Part shown: positions 1 to 9,096 of the stretch, piece by piece
How positions within the stretch are numbered: the stretch's first letter is position 1
Layout: each line of letters opens with the position of its first letter
From: Kiritimatiellia bacterium
GTDB taxonomy: Bacteria > Verrucomicrobiota > Kiritimatiellia > RFP12 > UBA1067
Length of the DNA stretch: 50,285 nucleotides
Reading direction: 5' to 3'
Assembly (NCBI GenBank): GCA_017631385.1
Contig: JAGBTH010000016.1
Location: 1 to 50,285 of the forward strand
Position numbers and translations under genes: made by a program
The notes under the pieces: generated by a model
Seen by the model: the letters and a program-made list of their open reading frames with translations, nothing else
What the model was told of the DNA's origin: nothing
The model's database searches: none

Positions 1-60
1 CTCGGTCGAGAAGTGCGCACTTCTCGGGTAAAAGGTGCGCACTTCTCGTCGTCGAGCTCG
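1..60. repeat. Palindromic GTGCGCAC repeat at the window edge
   Basis: Positions 7-26 form a perfect 20-bp palindrome, CGAGAAGTGCGCACTTCTCG. Its right 14 bases recur as a direct copy at 35-48, separated by GGTAAAAG. A further partly self-complementary stretch (CGTCGAGCTCG) follows at 48-58. No gene is visible here, and the element may continue beyond the left edge. It could be an intergenic repeat family, a protein-binding site or the foot of a terminator for a gene outside the window. The symmetry is seen directly; the role is unknown. Confidence 0.6.
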
Positions 61-69
61 TGAGGGCAT

Positions 70-112
70 AAAATGACGCTATCTTATTTTAGACAAAAAA
101 CGCCGTCATTTT
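70..112 (-). terminator. Possible hairpin downstream of uvrA
   Basis: AAAATGACG at 70-78 is the exact reverse complement of CGTCATTTT at 104-112, with a loop of about 25 bases. It lies about 70 bases beyond the uvrA stop codon. The stem is short and A/T-rich at its base, and the loop is long, so this is a weak candidate. The 60 bases between it and uvrA are A/T-rich and hold no recognisable gene. Confidence 0.3.
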
Positions 113-183
113 TCACCTAAATTTTACCCCTAAAAAAATATTTTCAAAACTGCCTCAAAAAAAATTAAAATGAACTTTTTAAA

Positions 184-3012
184 TTACAAGAATTTAGCGG
201 TAAAAGAACGCTTAGACGCCTTTATTTTTTCGATTGGCCCTTCAACTACTACCTCACCGCCGCCAGATCCGCCGAGAGGCCCCATATCGACGATCCAGTC
301 GGCTGAACGAATTACATCAATATTATGCTCAATTACGATTATCGTATTACCCTGATCGCGGAGCTTTAAAAGAAGATCCATTAATTTAGCAACATCGTCA
401 AAATGAAGTCCAGTTGTAGGTTCATCCAAGAGATATAATGTCTTACCGGTAGAGCGCTTCGAGAGTTCTGTCGCGAGCTTAATACGCTGAGCCTCTCCGC
501 CCGAGAGTGTTGTCGCCGATTGCCCTAAGGCTATATACCCTAAGCCAACATCCACGAGAGTCTTAAGCTTTCGAGCTAATGACGGAACCTTAGCGAAAAA
601 TTCATACGCCTCAGCTACCGTCATCTCTAAAACATCAGCTATCGACTTTCCTCCATACGTAACTTCGAGAGTTTCGGAATTAAACCTCTTACCTCCGCAT
701 TGCTCGCATGTTACATATACATCAGGTAAAAAACTCATCTCTAGTTTTCTAACACCATCACCACCGCAAACTTCACAGCGCCCACCTTTAACATTAAATG
801 AAAACCGCCCAGCCGTATATCCTCGCGCTCGTGCAGATTCGGTTTTAGCAAACAACTCTCTAATCTCAGAGAAGAACCCAACATAAGTCGCTGGGTTAGA
901 ACGCGGCGTTCGCCCAATCGGAGACTGGTCAATTTCAATAACCTTATCGAAATTCTCATCCCCCGTTAGCTTTTTATACTTACCTGGCTGAGCCTTAGAG
1001 TTATAAAACTTCTTCATTAAGGCTCGCTTAAGAGTCTCTTCAACTAAAGTTGACTTACCAGATCCCGAAACTCCTGATACTACCGTAAAAGCTCCAATCG
1101 GGAAATGCGCCGTTACATTCTTTAAATTATGCTCTGAGCATCCCGTGATGGTGAGAAAGGAGTTAGGAGTTAGGGGATAGGGGTTAGGAGTCAGGGAAGC
1201 CTTTTGTTTAACTCCTGACTCCTGACTACTGACTACTGACCCCTGAGAGGAAACGGTCTTTTCGCCAGTTAAATACTGAGCTGTCAAGGATCCGCATTTC
1301 AAAAGGCCGTTAAAATCGCCCTGATACATAACGCGACCACCTTCGCGTCCTGCGCCAGGACCTAAATCAACTATCCAATCCGCCGCGCGCATCATCTCTT
1401 CGTCATGCTCAACAATTACTACCGTATTACCACGATCTCTTAAACCCTTTAAGGTCGCGATTAATCGCTCATTATCGCGAGGATGTAATCCTATCGTCGG
1501 CTCATCTAAAACATAAAGTACACCTGTTAGTCCAGAACCTATCTGAGTGGCTAAGCGAATACGCTGCATCTCACCGCCCGAAAGAGTCGATGACGCACGA
1601 TCTAAGGTAAGATAATCTAAGCCAACATCAATAAGAAACTTAAGTCGCCTGCGAATCTCTTTCATCACTTCGCCTAAACCCGCGAAGCGCGAATCACCCT
1701 TCTCGTCTATTGAATCAAAGAACTTAAGCGCGTCGGTAATACTCATAGCCATAACCTCGACTATCGTCTTACCCGCTACCTTCGCAGCTCGTGACTCAGC
1801 TCTTAATCTCGCGCCATTACATTCGGGACAGACTTTATAACTCTGGTACGATTCATATTTGGCGCGAGTCTCATCATCCGGAGCTTCTTCCAACCGCTTT
1901 TGAAGCGTGGCTAATACGCCTTCAAAAGGTCTATCGACACTGCGCCAAGGAAGTACAAGATCATCCTTAAAGCCGTGCATTAAATTTTTACGAAATGCGG
2001 CTGGTAATTTCTCGTATGGAGTTGAAAGATCAACCTTATACTGTATAGATATCTGTTCCAAAAGCGCGTTATAATACATTATCGCATTATGCCCAGCGCG
2101 TCGCCAAGGATGAATACATTCTCTTAAAGGTAAAGTCTTATCTGGTACAACTAAATCCTCATCGAAGAAATAAAGCTGACCTAAGCCCGAGCAGACGGGA
2201 CACGCGCCAAAAGGCGAATTAAACGAAAAACTGCGCGGCTTTAATTCGTCAAATGATATCCCACAGTCTACGCACGCATTAAGCTCAGAATATGTTACGC
2301 TCTTACCAGTTTCGATATATTCAATATTCAATATCCCGCCACCAGCTTTTAGGGCGAGCTCTACAGAATCTGTAAGACGGGTTTTATCACAGGGTAATAC
2401 CAGACGATCAATAACAATATCTATATTATGAGATTTTTTCTTATCGAGCTGAGGAGCCTCTTCTAATAAATAAGCTATACCATCAACTCTAACGCGTGCG
2501 AAACCTTTACGCTTTAGCTCTTCGAAAATTGATTCGTGCCGCCCCTTTTTACCTTTTACAACTGGAGCATAGATTATCGCCTTACCAGAGGTTTTTAATA
2601 CTGTATCAACAATCTCTTCGGCGCTTTGGCGACGAACAGCCTTACCGCATTGAGGGCAATGAGCTATGGCAGCAGAGCCGTAAAGAAGACGCAAGTAGTC
2701 GTGAATCTCAGTTACCGTAGCGACGATTGACCTTGGATTACCACTCGTAGTTCTCTGTTCAATCGAAATAGCGGGGCTAAGACCTTCGATTTTCTCTACA
2801 TCGGGCTTAGCTAAGCGATCTAGGAACTGCCGCGCATACGCTGAGAGCGATTCTACATAACGGCGTTGACCTTCAGCATAAAGCGTATCAAAAGCGAGAG
2901 AAGACTTACCACTACCCGAAAGCCCAGTTACTACAGTAAGAGAATTTCGAGGGATCGTTACATTAACTCCCTTAAGATTATGCATTCTCGCATTTGTAAT
3001 TTCAATATTCAT
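184..3012 (-). CDS. uvrA: Excinuclease ABC subunit A (UvrA)
   Basis: DNA damage recognition ATPase of nucleotide excision repair; it acts in the cytoplasm with UvrB. At 942 residues it has the normal length. It shows a first P-loop near residue 31 (TGLSGSGKSSLAFD), a zinc module (CVDC...CPVC), an ABC signature STLSGGEMQRIRLA with Walker B LYVLDEPTIGLHP, a second P-loop (SGVSGSGKSTLVEE), a second zinc module (CEVC...CEQC) and a second signature TTLSGGEAQRIKLA with LLDEPTTGLHFDD. All catalytic parts of both nucleotide-binding halves are present. The oddity is a stretch of about 31 residues (roughly 588-618) between the two halves, made of heptamer repeat DNA and reading SSQESGV and LTPNPYPLTPN; see the repeat at 1157-1250. 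It is the last gene of the run, 21 bp after the glycosyltransferase. Confidence 0.97.
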   Translation of the reverse strand: MNIEITNARMHNLKGVNVTIPRNSLTVVTGLSGSGKSSLAFDTLYAEGQRRYVESLSAYARQFLDRLAKPDVEKIEGLSPAISIEQRTTSGNPRSIVATVTEIHDYLRLLYGSAAIAHCPQCGKAVRRQSAEEIVDTVLKTSGKAIIYAPVVKGKKGRHESIFEELKRKGFARVRVDGIAYLLEEAPQLDKKKSHNIDIVIDRLVLPCDKTRLTDSVELALKAGGGILNIEYIETGKSVTYSELNACVDCGISFDELKPRSFSFNSPFGACPVCSGLGQLYFFDEDLVVPDKTLPLRECIHPWRRAGHNAIMYYNALLEQISIQYKVDLSTPYEKLPAAFRKNLMHGFKDDLVLPWRSVDRPFEGVLATLQKRLEEAPDDETRAKYESYQSYKVCPECNGARLRAESRAAKVAGKTIVEVMAMSITDALKFFDSIDEKGDSRFAGLGEVMKEIRRRLKFLIDVGLDYLTLDRASSTLSGGEMQRIRLATQIGSGLTGVLYVLDEPTIGLHPRDNERLIATLKGLRDRGNTVVIVEHDEEMMRAADWIVDLGPGAGREGGRVMYQGDFNGLLKCGSLTAQYLTGEKTVSSQGSVVSSQESGVKQKASLTPNPYPLTPNSFLTITGCSEHNLKNVTAHFPIGAFTVVSGVSGSGKSTLVEETLKRALMKKFYNSKAQPGKYKKLTGDENFDKVIEIDQSPIGRTPRSNPATYVGFFSEIRELFAKTESARARGYTAGRFSFNVKGGRCEVCGGDGVRKLEMSFLPDVYVTCEQCGGKRFNSETLEVTYGGKSIADVLEMTVAEAYEFFAKVPSLARKLKTLVDVGLGYIALGQSATTLSGGEAQRIKLATELSKRSTGKTLYLLDEPTTGLHFDDVAKLMDLLLKLRDQGNTIIVIEHNIDVIRSADWIVDMGPLGGSGGGEVVVEGPIEKIKASKRSFTAKFL
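1157..1250. repeat. Heptamer inverted-repeat element inside uvrA
   Basis: The left arm (1157-1196) is built of units such as GGAGTTA, and the right arm (about 1208-1250) of the complementary units ACTCCTG and ACTACTG, with a loop of about 12 bases between. The arms can pair as an imperfect hairpin. The element shares the exact 20-mer taggggataggggttaggag with the element inside coaE at 10940-11015. It is translated in frame as part of the linker between the two UvrA ATPase halves. Confidence 0.85.
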
Positions 3013-3033
3013 CTACTTTTCTCTTTTAAAGGC

Positions 3034-4101
3034 TCATTTAAAAACCCATATTTTCTGTAGCTTATACGACAACAAAAATAATATTATATCTACAATAATT
3101 TTAATACCTGTAATACGCACTCCACAGGCGTCGAATAGATAAGTTAAGATAAGCGTTCCACCATACGAGAGTACCATAATAGCGATAGCGAGTATCGCAT
3201 ACCTACTGAGCGAGAGACTTCTCTTAGCCTTAGAATTAAATACTAAATGACGATTTAAAAGATAATTTACTCCAGCTGAAATAATTCGCGCTACAACTAA
3301 AGATACAAAAATATTAAAGCTTCTCGTTATTGCAAATAATCCGAACATCCAAACTAAAACTGTAAAAACCGCATTATCGACAAGAAATCCTGTCAATGAT
3401 GAAGCAATAAACTTTAAAAATCTCCCGCCAAATAGTCCGCGATAAATTCTTATAGTATCTCGAACAGGGCGAAAATGCGATGCGCGATTACTAGCTATAT
3501 AAATCGTCTCGATCGGCACCTGCTCTAGCACTTCCTTAAAATCCGCCAACATACCGAATAGCCTCATCTCATACTCAAATCTCTCGCCTTCGATATCAAG
3601 CATCATATTAAATAATCGACTTGGGATCGCTCTTAAGCCAGTTTGAGTATCATATATCGATATTCGATACATGAGTCTAACTAAAAACGCTGTTACGATA
3701 TTACCTAATCGACTTCTAAACGGAACTCCAGCTTTAAAGAAATCTCGCACTCCTAAAACAGCTCGATTCGTTTCTAAAGATCTATCAACAACATTAGCAA
3801 CATCTGAAATTCTATGTTGACCATCGCCATCAACGAAAACTGCCGCCGCTATATTAGGACGATTTTCTTTAAGCCAGGCTATCGCCGTTTTAATCGCTCG
3901 GCCTTTGCCGCGGTTAACTTCGTGGCGAATTATTGTAATCCCTCTAGGTAATAAATTAAAATCTTCCTTATTTTCAATACTGCCATCATCGACAACAAGT
4001 ACAGTATCGTACGATTCGAGAAGGGAAGTAGCCAATGTTTTAAGCCCTGGCTCTGGGTTGAAAACGGGGATTACTGCCGCTACATTCTTTTTAGACATCA
4101 T
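3034..4101 (-). CDS. Family 2 glycosyltransferase with C-terminal GtrA-like membrane domain
   Basis: The N-terminal 220 residues or so look like a family GT2 enzyme of the polyprenyl-phosphate sugar synthase kind: AAVIPVFNPEPGLKTL at the start, VLVVDDGS, a donor-binding NRGKGRA, and the metal-binding FVDGDGQH near residue 90. The C-terminal third has about four hydrophobic helices (for example FLVDNAVFTVLVWMFGLFAI) and NYLLNRHLVFNSK, as in GtrA-like proteins. The likely role is to make or flip a lipid-linked sugar for surface glycan modification, at the inner membrane. I chose the ATG at 4101: it overlaps the upstream stop as ATGA and has AGGGG seven bases before it. A TTG at 4107 is possible but lacks such spacing. 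The sugar cannot be told from sequence. Confidence 0.85.
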   Translation of the reverse strand: MMSKKNVAAVIPVFNPEPGLKTLATSLLESYDTVLVVDDGSIENKEDFNLLPRGITIIRHEVNRGKGRAIKTAIAWLKENRPNIAAAVFVDGDGQHRISDVANVVDRSLETNRAVLGVRDFFKAGVPFRSRLGNIVTAFLVRLMYRISIYDTQTGLRAIPSRLFNMMLDIEGERFEYEMRLFGMLADFKEVLEQVPIETIYIASNRASHFRPVRDTIRIYRGLFGGRFLKFIASSLTGFLVDNAVFTVLVWMFGLFAITRSFNIFVSLVVARIISAGVNYLLNRHLVFNSKAKRSLSLSRYAILAIAIMVLSYGGTLILTYLFDACGVRITGIKIIVDIILFLLSYKLQKIWVFK

Positions 4102-5819
4102 TTGCAATCCCCTTTCTTAAAACTTCGCGAAATTAAAAGAGGTCTCGGGAAGGTATAAAATAAACGCCGAGAAAGTGATTTATCACGCTCTACTAAACGA
4201 GGACCCGAAAATTCTAACGGCCATGAAATATGAACTAAATTAGTACCTTGCGATGTAAAAGATGCGCCTTCAAGTAAAAATCTATTTACAACTGAATACT
4301 CCCATCCTTCCAAAGATTCTTTCGGACAAGAATAATCTCCATATTTCGCAATTTTATAAATGTTCTTTTGGCGAACTCCTTCGCCATGAACTTGTTTAAA
4401 AAATAATGCCACGCATTTACAGAATGCAACGCTAGCAAATAACGCAGGCACTAAGAAAAAAAGTTTTTTCATCTTTAATGGAATCGCACATAAAATATTA
4501 AACCATAATAAAATAACTACAAAATAGACAAAGCAGGCATATCTAGGATATCCAATGTATTTAACTGGAACTAAGAAGAAAGCTAGCAGCAATACCCAAC
4601 CAACAAGTGTCGTGCGATTGCGATTAATAAAAAGCGAAAGGATTGCACTAAACCAAAGCAAAAACGAGAAGAATGGGCCCTGACCTCTAGTTAAAAATTC
4701 GACTTTCCAATGAGGATTAAAACTCTCTAAAGAATACCACCACTTACACCCCAAAATCGCCAGCGGGCGGCTTACCCAAGCATAAACCATTCGGGCTACA
4801 TAACCCATTTTAGATGAGTCTTCATTACCGATAAAATCGCCAGTTAAATCCATAAGCTGTACATCAGCTCTAAAACTGTGTGCAGGGTAAAAGGGAGAAC
4901 CATAATGCCATGACGACGCCCAATAAGGAATAATACAGAAGAAAAGAAGCGAAACTAGAAATATGATTATACCAATGCGCATATCCTTATTCTTACGCCC
5001 AACAATCGCCGCTAAGATTAAAAGCAAACAAATACAAACAATGCTATTCATCTTAGTAGATACTGCAATTACCGCGCTAGCGAAAAATGAAGCAAGATCT
5101 ATTTTACATTTAGTATCCATCCATACACGAAGTGAAAAAGCGGATATCGCTATAGCCGAATAAGAAACATAATCGACTAACCCCCAAAAGCATGCTTCTA
5201 CAAGAATTAAATTCGTAATTACTAAAACTGCAAATATAATAGATATTATACTAGAGAACTTAAAAGCTCGGCACGAAAAACGATGTGCACTTATGGCTAA
5301 TGCAAAGCACATAAACCAAAGAGCATACCCGCCAGCCGTTAATAACCCAAATGCCGATTGCATCTGGGCGGCAAGAATCTGAGAGAACTTAGGAGCTGCT
5401 ATAATATGATAAACCGCAAAGTCCATCATATTCGAAACTCCTCGATTAGCGAAGTAACCACGAATCGTATCTACTGATAAATCCTTAATAGGATTCCACC
5501 CATCTTGCAAAAAGTGAGATATCGGCAAGTGACAAACTGACGCGTCAAAATGAGTATATGTAAATGTATAAAGCGTTAAAATAAACATCAAGGCATTCAA
5601 GGCTATCATCATAAACCCAGACTTTAGCGAATGCAAAAAAGCGAATCCAGTAGCCAAGACGAATGAAGCCCAAAATTGCCACGCATTTAATGGAACATTA
5701 ATAAGAAAACAAAGATTAGCGATACTAAAGCCTAAAAGCAACTGCAAGAGAAGAAATGAATCAAGTCTCATTTCACGCTCTTTATTAAAAATACAGCTTT
5801 TTAGGTTAAGCGAAATCAT
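4098..5819 (-). CDS. Polytopic membrane protein, possible GT-C type glycosyltransferase
   Basis: A 573-residue protein with about ten to twelve hydrophobic segments from residue 20 to about 460, then a short soluble tail of about 100 residues. I do not recognise the exact family. The multi-span topology and a loop with GSPFYPAHSF, which resembles the NPFYP loop of several lipid-linked-sugar glycosyltransferases (PMT/GT39-like), suggest a GT-C fold enzyme. The adjacent translationally coupled GT2-GtrA gene fits, because such enzymes use polyprenyl-linked sugars. It starts right after the murE stop (TAAATG); a second ATG at 5771, with GAG about nine bases upstream, is an alternative start that would put the first membrane segment at the N-terminus. 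The function is inferred and uncertain. Confidence 0.6.
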   Translation of the reverse strand: MISLNLKSCIFNKEREMRLDSFLLLQLLLGFSIANLCFLINVPLNAWQFWASFVLATGFAFLHSLKSGFMMIALNALMFILTLYTFTYTHFDASVCHLPISHFLQDGWNPIKDLSVDTIRGYFANRGVSNMMDFAVYHIIAAPKFSQILAAQMQSAFGLLTAGGYALWFMCFALAISAHRFSCRAFKFSSIISIIFAVLVITNLILVEACFWGLVDYVSYSAIAISAFSLRVWMDTKCKIDLASFFASAVIAVSTKMNSIVCICLLLILAAIVGRKNKDMRIGIIIFLVSLLFFCIIPYWASSWHYGSPFYPAHSFRADVQLMDLTGDFIGNEDSSKMGYVARMVYAWVSRPLAILGCKWWYSLESFNPHWKVEFLTRGQGPFFSFLLWFSAILSLFINRNRTTLVGWVLLLAFFLVPVKYIGYPRYACFVYFVVILLWFNILCAIPLKMKKLFFLVPALFASVAFCKCVALFFKQVHGEGVRQKNIYKIAKYGDYSCPKESLEGWEYSVVNRFLLEGASFTSQGTNLVHISWPLEFSGPRLVERDKSLSRRLFYTFPRPLLISRSFKKGDCK

Positions 5820-6926
5820 TTATTTTTTAACTTCACATTCCTTAACAACTTCACGATCATCAAAGGGATACTTAACGCCATTGATTTCTTGGGTTGTTTC
5901 GTGGCCCTTACCGCAAATAAGAACTACATCGCCCTTCTTAGCTCCCGAAAGCGCGAGCGAAATCGCCTTCGCGCGATCACTCTCAATGCGAACATCGCCA
6001 CCGGGAGAGACGCCCTTCATGACATCATTGATTATCGCCATCGGCTCTTCGCTGCGCGGATTATCACTCGTAACAACTACAACATCCGCGAGTCTACTCG
6101 CGACTTCACCCATTTTAGGTCGCTTTAAGGGGTCTCGATCGCCACCCGCGCCAAAAACAACCCAAAGTTTACCTTCTGTAAAACCTCTCGCCGCCTCTAA
6201 GACTTTTTCAAGGCCATCGGGCGTATGAGCGAAATCTACATAAACCTTACCCTCTGACTTAGATTCAACGTACTCTAAGCGTCCCCAGCGAGGCACTAAA
6301 AGAGGAATCGTTTTTTGAATTTGATCGGGATCAACGCCAGCAGCCTCGGCGAGCGCAGCAGCTACTAAAACATTAGACTTATTATAATCCCCAACAAGTT
6401 TTAGGTTAGTTAGATCATAACGCGGCCTTTTTATAGTAACAGGAATAACATTAAGAGGCAATTTACCAACTGCTTCTAACATCTTCTCGCCATTTTCGCC
6501 ATCTAAACAAACTACGAATGGCGGCATATCGCGACGTCCATCAGTAGGCTTAGGCGAATATGTCGCGGCAATTTTCTCAGCGAAGGAGAGCTTTACACGA
6601 AAATACTCATCCATCGTTTTATGATAATCTAAATGATCTTGGGATAAGTTCGTAAAAGCTCCGCCCGCAAAAACCGTATCGCCTGTTCGATTTTGATGAA
6701 TCGCGTGAGATGATACTTCCATTACACAATCTTTAACGCCATTTTCAACCATCTCATCGAAAATAGATTTTAATACCGGTAATGGCGGCGTTGTATAACC
6801 AGTTGAAAACTTACGCTGTAAGGTATTAACCTCTACAGTTGTTATATACCCAGATTTAAGAAATTCAGATAAAATCCACGTTGTCGTAGTTTTACCGTTA
6901 GTTCCTGTTATTCCCCAAACTCTCAC
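5820..6926 (-). CDS. murE: MurE-like UDP-MurNAc-peptide ligase lacking the N-terminal domain
   Basis: Mur ligase central and C-terminal domains: ATP-binding GITGTNGKTTTT at residues 5-16, EVSSHAI, the NLSQDHLDYHKTMDEYF block with the lysine normally carbamylated (FRVK), VDFAHTPDGLEKVL, and TSDNPRSEEP near residue 288. The DNPR motif is the signature of MurE enzymes that add meso-diaminopimelate. At 368 residues it is about 110-120 short of usual MurE proteins, because the N-terminal uridine-binding domain is absent; the upstream gene ends only 13 bases away, so no hidden 5' extension fits. The start is GTG at 6926 with AGAAGG eight bases before it. It may be a specialised or partial MurE paralogue rather than the sole enzyme of the cell. 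Confidence 0.85.
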   Translation of the reverse strand: MRVWGITGTNGKTTTTWILSEFLKSGYITTVEVNTLQRKFSTGYTTPPLPVLKSIFDEMVENGVKDCVMEVSSHAIHQNRTGDTVFAGGAFTNLSQDHLDYHKTMDEYFRVKLSFAEKIAATYSPKPTDGRRDMPPFVVCLDGENGEKMLEAVGKLPLNVIPVTIKRPRYDLTNLKLVGDYNKSNVLVAAALAEAAGVDPDQIQKTIPLLVPRWGRLEYVESKSEGKVYVDFAHTPDGLEKVLEAARGFTEGKLWVVFGAGGDRDPLKRPKMGEVASRLADVVVVTSDNPRSEEPMAIINDVMKGVSPGGDVRIESDRAKAISLALSGAKKGDVVLICGKGHETTQEINGVKYPFDDREVVKECEVKK

Positions 6927-6939
6927 CTTTATAACCTTC

Positions 6940-7800
6940 TTAATTGGATTTAAATTCTGTTAATACAAAATCTGCGAGCGCCTCGCGCCAATTACTCATA
7001 GTATACCCTAAAAGTTTAAGAACGCGCTTCTCTAGCGCCGAATTAGCGGGGCGCGGCGCTGGGCGAGGGAACTCGGCAGTTGTACAAGGAACTAACTCGC
7101 GCTTTAATGACGGCATAAGCTTTTTAAGTTCGCCCGCTAAATCATACCAGCTCGCCACTCCTTCGCACGTAGCGTGAACAGTACCTTCTACCGATGGTTT
7201 AGAGAGAATAAACTTTATAACATCAGCTACCGCTTTAGCACTAGTTGGGTTACCAAACTGATCATTAACTACCTTTACTGCCTCACCCTCAGATGAAAGA
7301 AGCTTAACCATCGTATGCACAAAGCTCGGACCCCCAGCACCATAGAGCCAAGCGACTCTTAAAACAACAGCCTCGGGATAGAGCGCACGAATCATCTCTT
7401 CGCCTGCGAATTTAGACGCACCATAAACTGTTCGAGGGCGCGGCGTATCCTCCTCGCTCCAGGATTCCCGCCCTTCATCCAACTCGCCCGAAAAAACATA
7501 ATCAGTAGAAATCGCTATAAGCCTAGCATTCATAGCGGCTGAGACAATAGCGACATTACGAGTACCCTCTTCATTAATTTTATAAGCGAGTTCACTATTC
7601 GCCTCGCAGCCATCGACATTCGTCATGGCGGCAGCGTGAATCACAACATCAGGATCGGCCTCGGCGAAGAAAGCGGCTATCCTTGAGCGGTCGGTAATAT
7701 CGCATTCAGGTAAATCGGCAACAATAACTTCGTCATCTTTAAACGACTCTTGGAGCGTTCGCCCCAACATACCATTACCGCCTGTAATCAGAATCTTCAT
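6940..7800 (-). CDS. rfbD: dTDP-4-dehydrorhamnose reductase-like protein (RfbD family)
   Basis: A short-chain dehydrogenase-type NAD(P)-dependent sugar reductase. It has the Rossmann motif GGNGMLG (residues 7-13), HAAAMTNVDGCE typical of RfbD, STDYVFSG, and the catalytic YGASK (Tyr126, Lys130). At 286 residues it matches the family, which makes dTDP-L-rhamnose in the cytoplasm for surface polysaccharide. None of rfbA, rfbB or rfbC is in the window, so the exact substrate is not proven; some RfbD-family proteins act elsewhere, for example the regulatory subunit of methionine adenosyltransferase in animals. The gene lies 13 bp before murE and 5 bp after the symporter gene, in the same run. Confidence 0.85.
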   Translation of the reverse strand: MKILITGGNGMLGRTLQESFKDDEVIVADLPECDITDRSRIAAFFAEADPDVVIHAAAMTNVDGCEANSELAYKINEEGTRNVAIVSAAMNARLIAISTDYVFSGELDEGRESWSEEDTPRPRTVYGASKFAGEEMIRALYPEAVVLRVAWLYGAGGPSFVHTMVKLLSSEGEAVKVVNDQFGNPTSAKAVADVIKFILSKPSVEGTVHATCEGVASWYDLAGELKKLMPSLKRELVPCTTAEFPRPAPRPANSALEKRVLKLLGYTMSNWREALADFVLTEFKSN

Positions 7801-7805
7801 TACAA

Positions 7806-9092
7806 CTACTCCTTAAGGTTAGACTCATCAACCATCCCATTTTTCTTAGCGACAATATAAGTACAAACATTATCGCCAGTAACATTACAACTCGTCTCGA
7901 ACATATCAAGAATCGGATTAATACCCAATGCTAAAGCGACTACCAATGAAACTTGATCGGCTTGCAGACCCATCCCTTCGAGAACCATAAAAAGAAGGAA
8001 TACCGATCCACCAGGTATCCCGCCCGCGCCAACTGACGCGAACATAATAGAAAGACAGAGCATCGCTATCTGACTTAGCGATAAATCATAGCCGAAAATA
8101 TTCGCCGCGAGAATTACAAATACTGGAAGATGTACGCAAACGCCATCCATATTTACAGTAGCGCCCATCGGGAGCGAAAAACTCGACAACGAGCGAGATA
8201 CCCCTAAATCATCCATTGACTTAAACGATACTGGAAGCGTCGCCGCTGAGGAGCGAGTCACAAACGCGGTAAGCATCGCGGGCCTAATTTTACGCAATGC
8301 CTTAAGAGGATTCTCGCGGCAAAATATAGCTATAGCCAAAGGATAAATAATAAACATCATCGCAGCTACGCCAACAATAACACACGAGGCTATTCGAAGA
8401 TATGGACCAAAAAGCAATGTGCCATTTTGGGCAAAATTAACTAACGATAATGCGAAAACGCCAAATGGGAAATAAAGCATTACCCAATCAATTAATTTAA
8501 ACATCGCCTGTTGAGCACCGTCAATAACAGTAATCATTGTGCGTACAGATGATGCTCCCTCACCCTCGGCATCTATAATGCAGCGAGCGGCTAGGCCAAA
8601 CGCAATAGCAAAAACAATAATAGGTAAAAATAATCCATCTGCTAACGCGGCGAAAGGATTTTGGAAGATACCAACGATAAAGTCACCGAATGAATTAGCA
8701 GCAGTAGAAGTCGTTATCTTATTAGCACCTTCCATATAAGTTGAAGCTAATTCTTTAGCGCCATTAACAGATGGGTTCATTAGCCAAGCTAGGGCAACGC
8801 CAAACACAGTCGCAAAAACAGATGTCGCGAAATACCATAGCATAACTAGCCCCCCTACGCGACCTGACTTCTTAAGCGGTATCGACGCAGCTCCATAAAT
8901 AAGCGAAAAAAGAATGATCGGATATACGACCATCTTTAACATCGATACAAGCACATTACCGAAAGGCTCTATAAACGGCATCAAGCGAGATAGAGTCTCG
9001 CTTGAACACCATTTAGAAAGGCCTAAGCCAAGAAGTGAACCTAAAATAAATCCTATTAAGATTCTAACGAGGAGTGCCTTTTTTTTATCCAT
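7806..9092 (-). CDS. Dicarboxylate/amino acid:cation symporter (DAACS/SDF family)
   Basis: An inner-membrane secondary transporter of the glutamate/aspartate/dicarboxylate:sodium or proton symporter family. At 428 residues it is of normal size, with about eight membrane helices and two hairpins. Family marks are the serine-rich TRSSAATLPVSF stretch, the conserved SLPMGATVNMDG motif near residue 314, GAGGIPGG in the second hairpin region, and NPILDMFETSCNVTGD near the C-terminus, which contains the substrate-binding Asp and Asn positions. Its substrate (acidic amino acid, serine/threonine or C4-dicarboxylate) cannot be fixed by eye. It sits between rho and rfbD with 4-5 bp gaps, so it is probably co-transcribed with them. 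Confidence 0.92.
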   Translation of the reverse strand: MDKKKALLVRILIGFILGSLLGLGLSKWCSSETLSRLMPFIEPFGNVLVSMLKMVVYPIILFSLIYGAASIPLKKSGRVGGLVMLWYFATSVFATVFGVALAWLMNPSVNGAKELASTYMEGANKITTSTAANSFGDFIVGIFQNPFAALADGLFLPIIVFAIAFGLAARCIIDAEGEGASSVRTMITVIDGAQQAMFKLIDWVMLYFPFGVFALSLVNFAQNGTLLFGPYLRIASCVIVGVAAMMFIIYPLAIAIFCRENPLKALRKIRPAMLTAFVTRSSAATLPVSFKSMDDLGVSRSLSSFSLPMGATVNMDGVCVHLPVFVILAANIFGYDLSLSQIAMLCLSIMFASVGAGGIPGGSVFLLFMVLEGMGLQADQVSLVVALALGINPILDMFETSCNVTGDNVCTYIVAKKNGMVDESNLKE

Positions 9093-9096
9093 TTTA

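Noticed and set aside
1157..1250. A frameshift or insertion-sequence remnant breaking uvrA.
   Set aside because: The frame is continuous and both ATPase halves are intact. There is no transposase and no clear target-site duplication, so it is a short repeat element.
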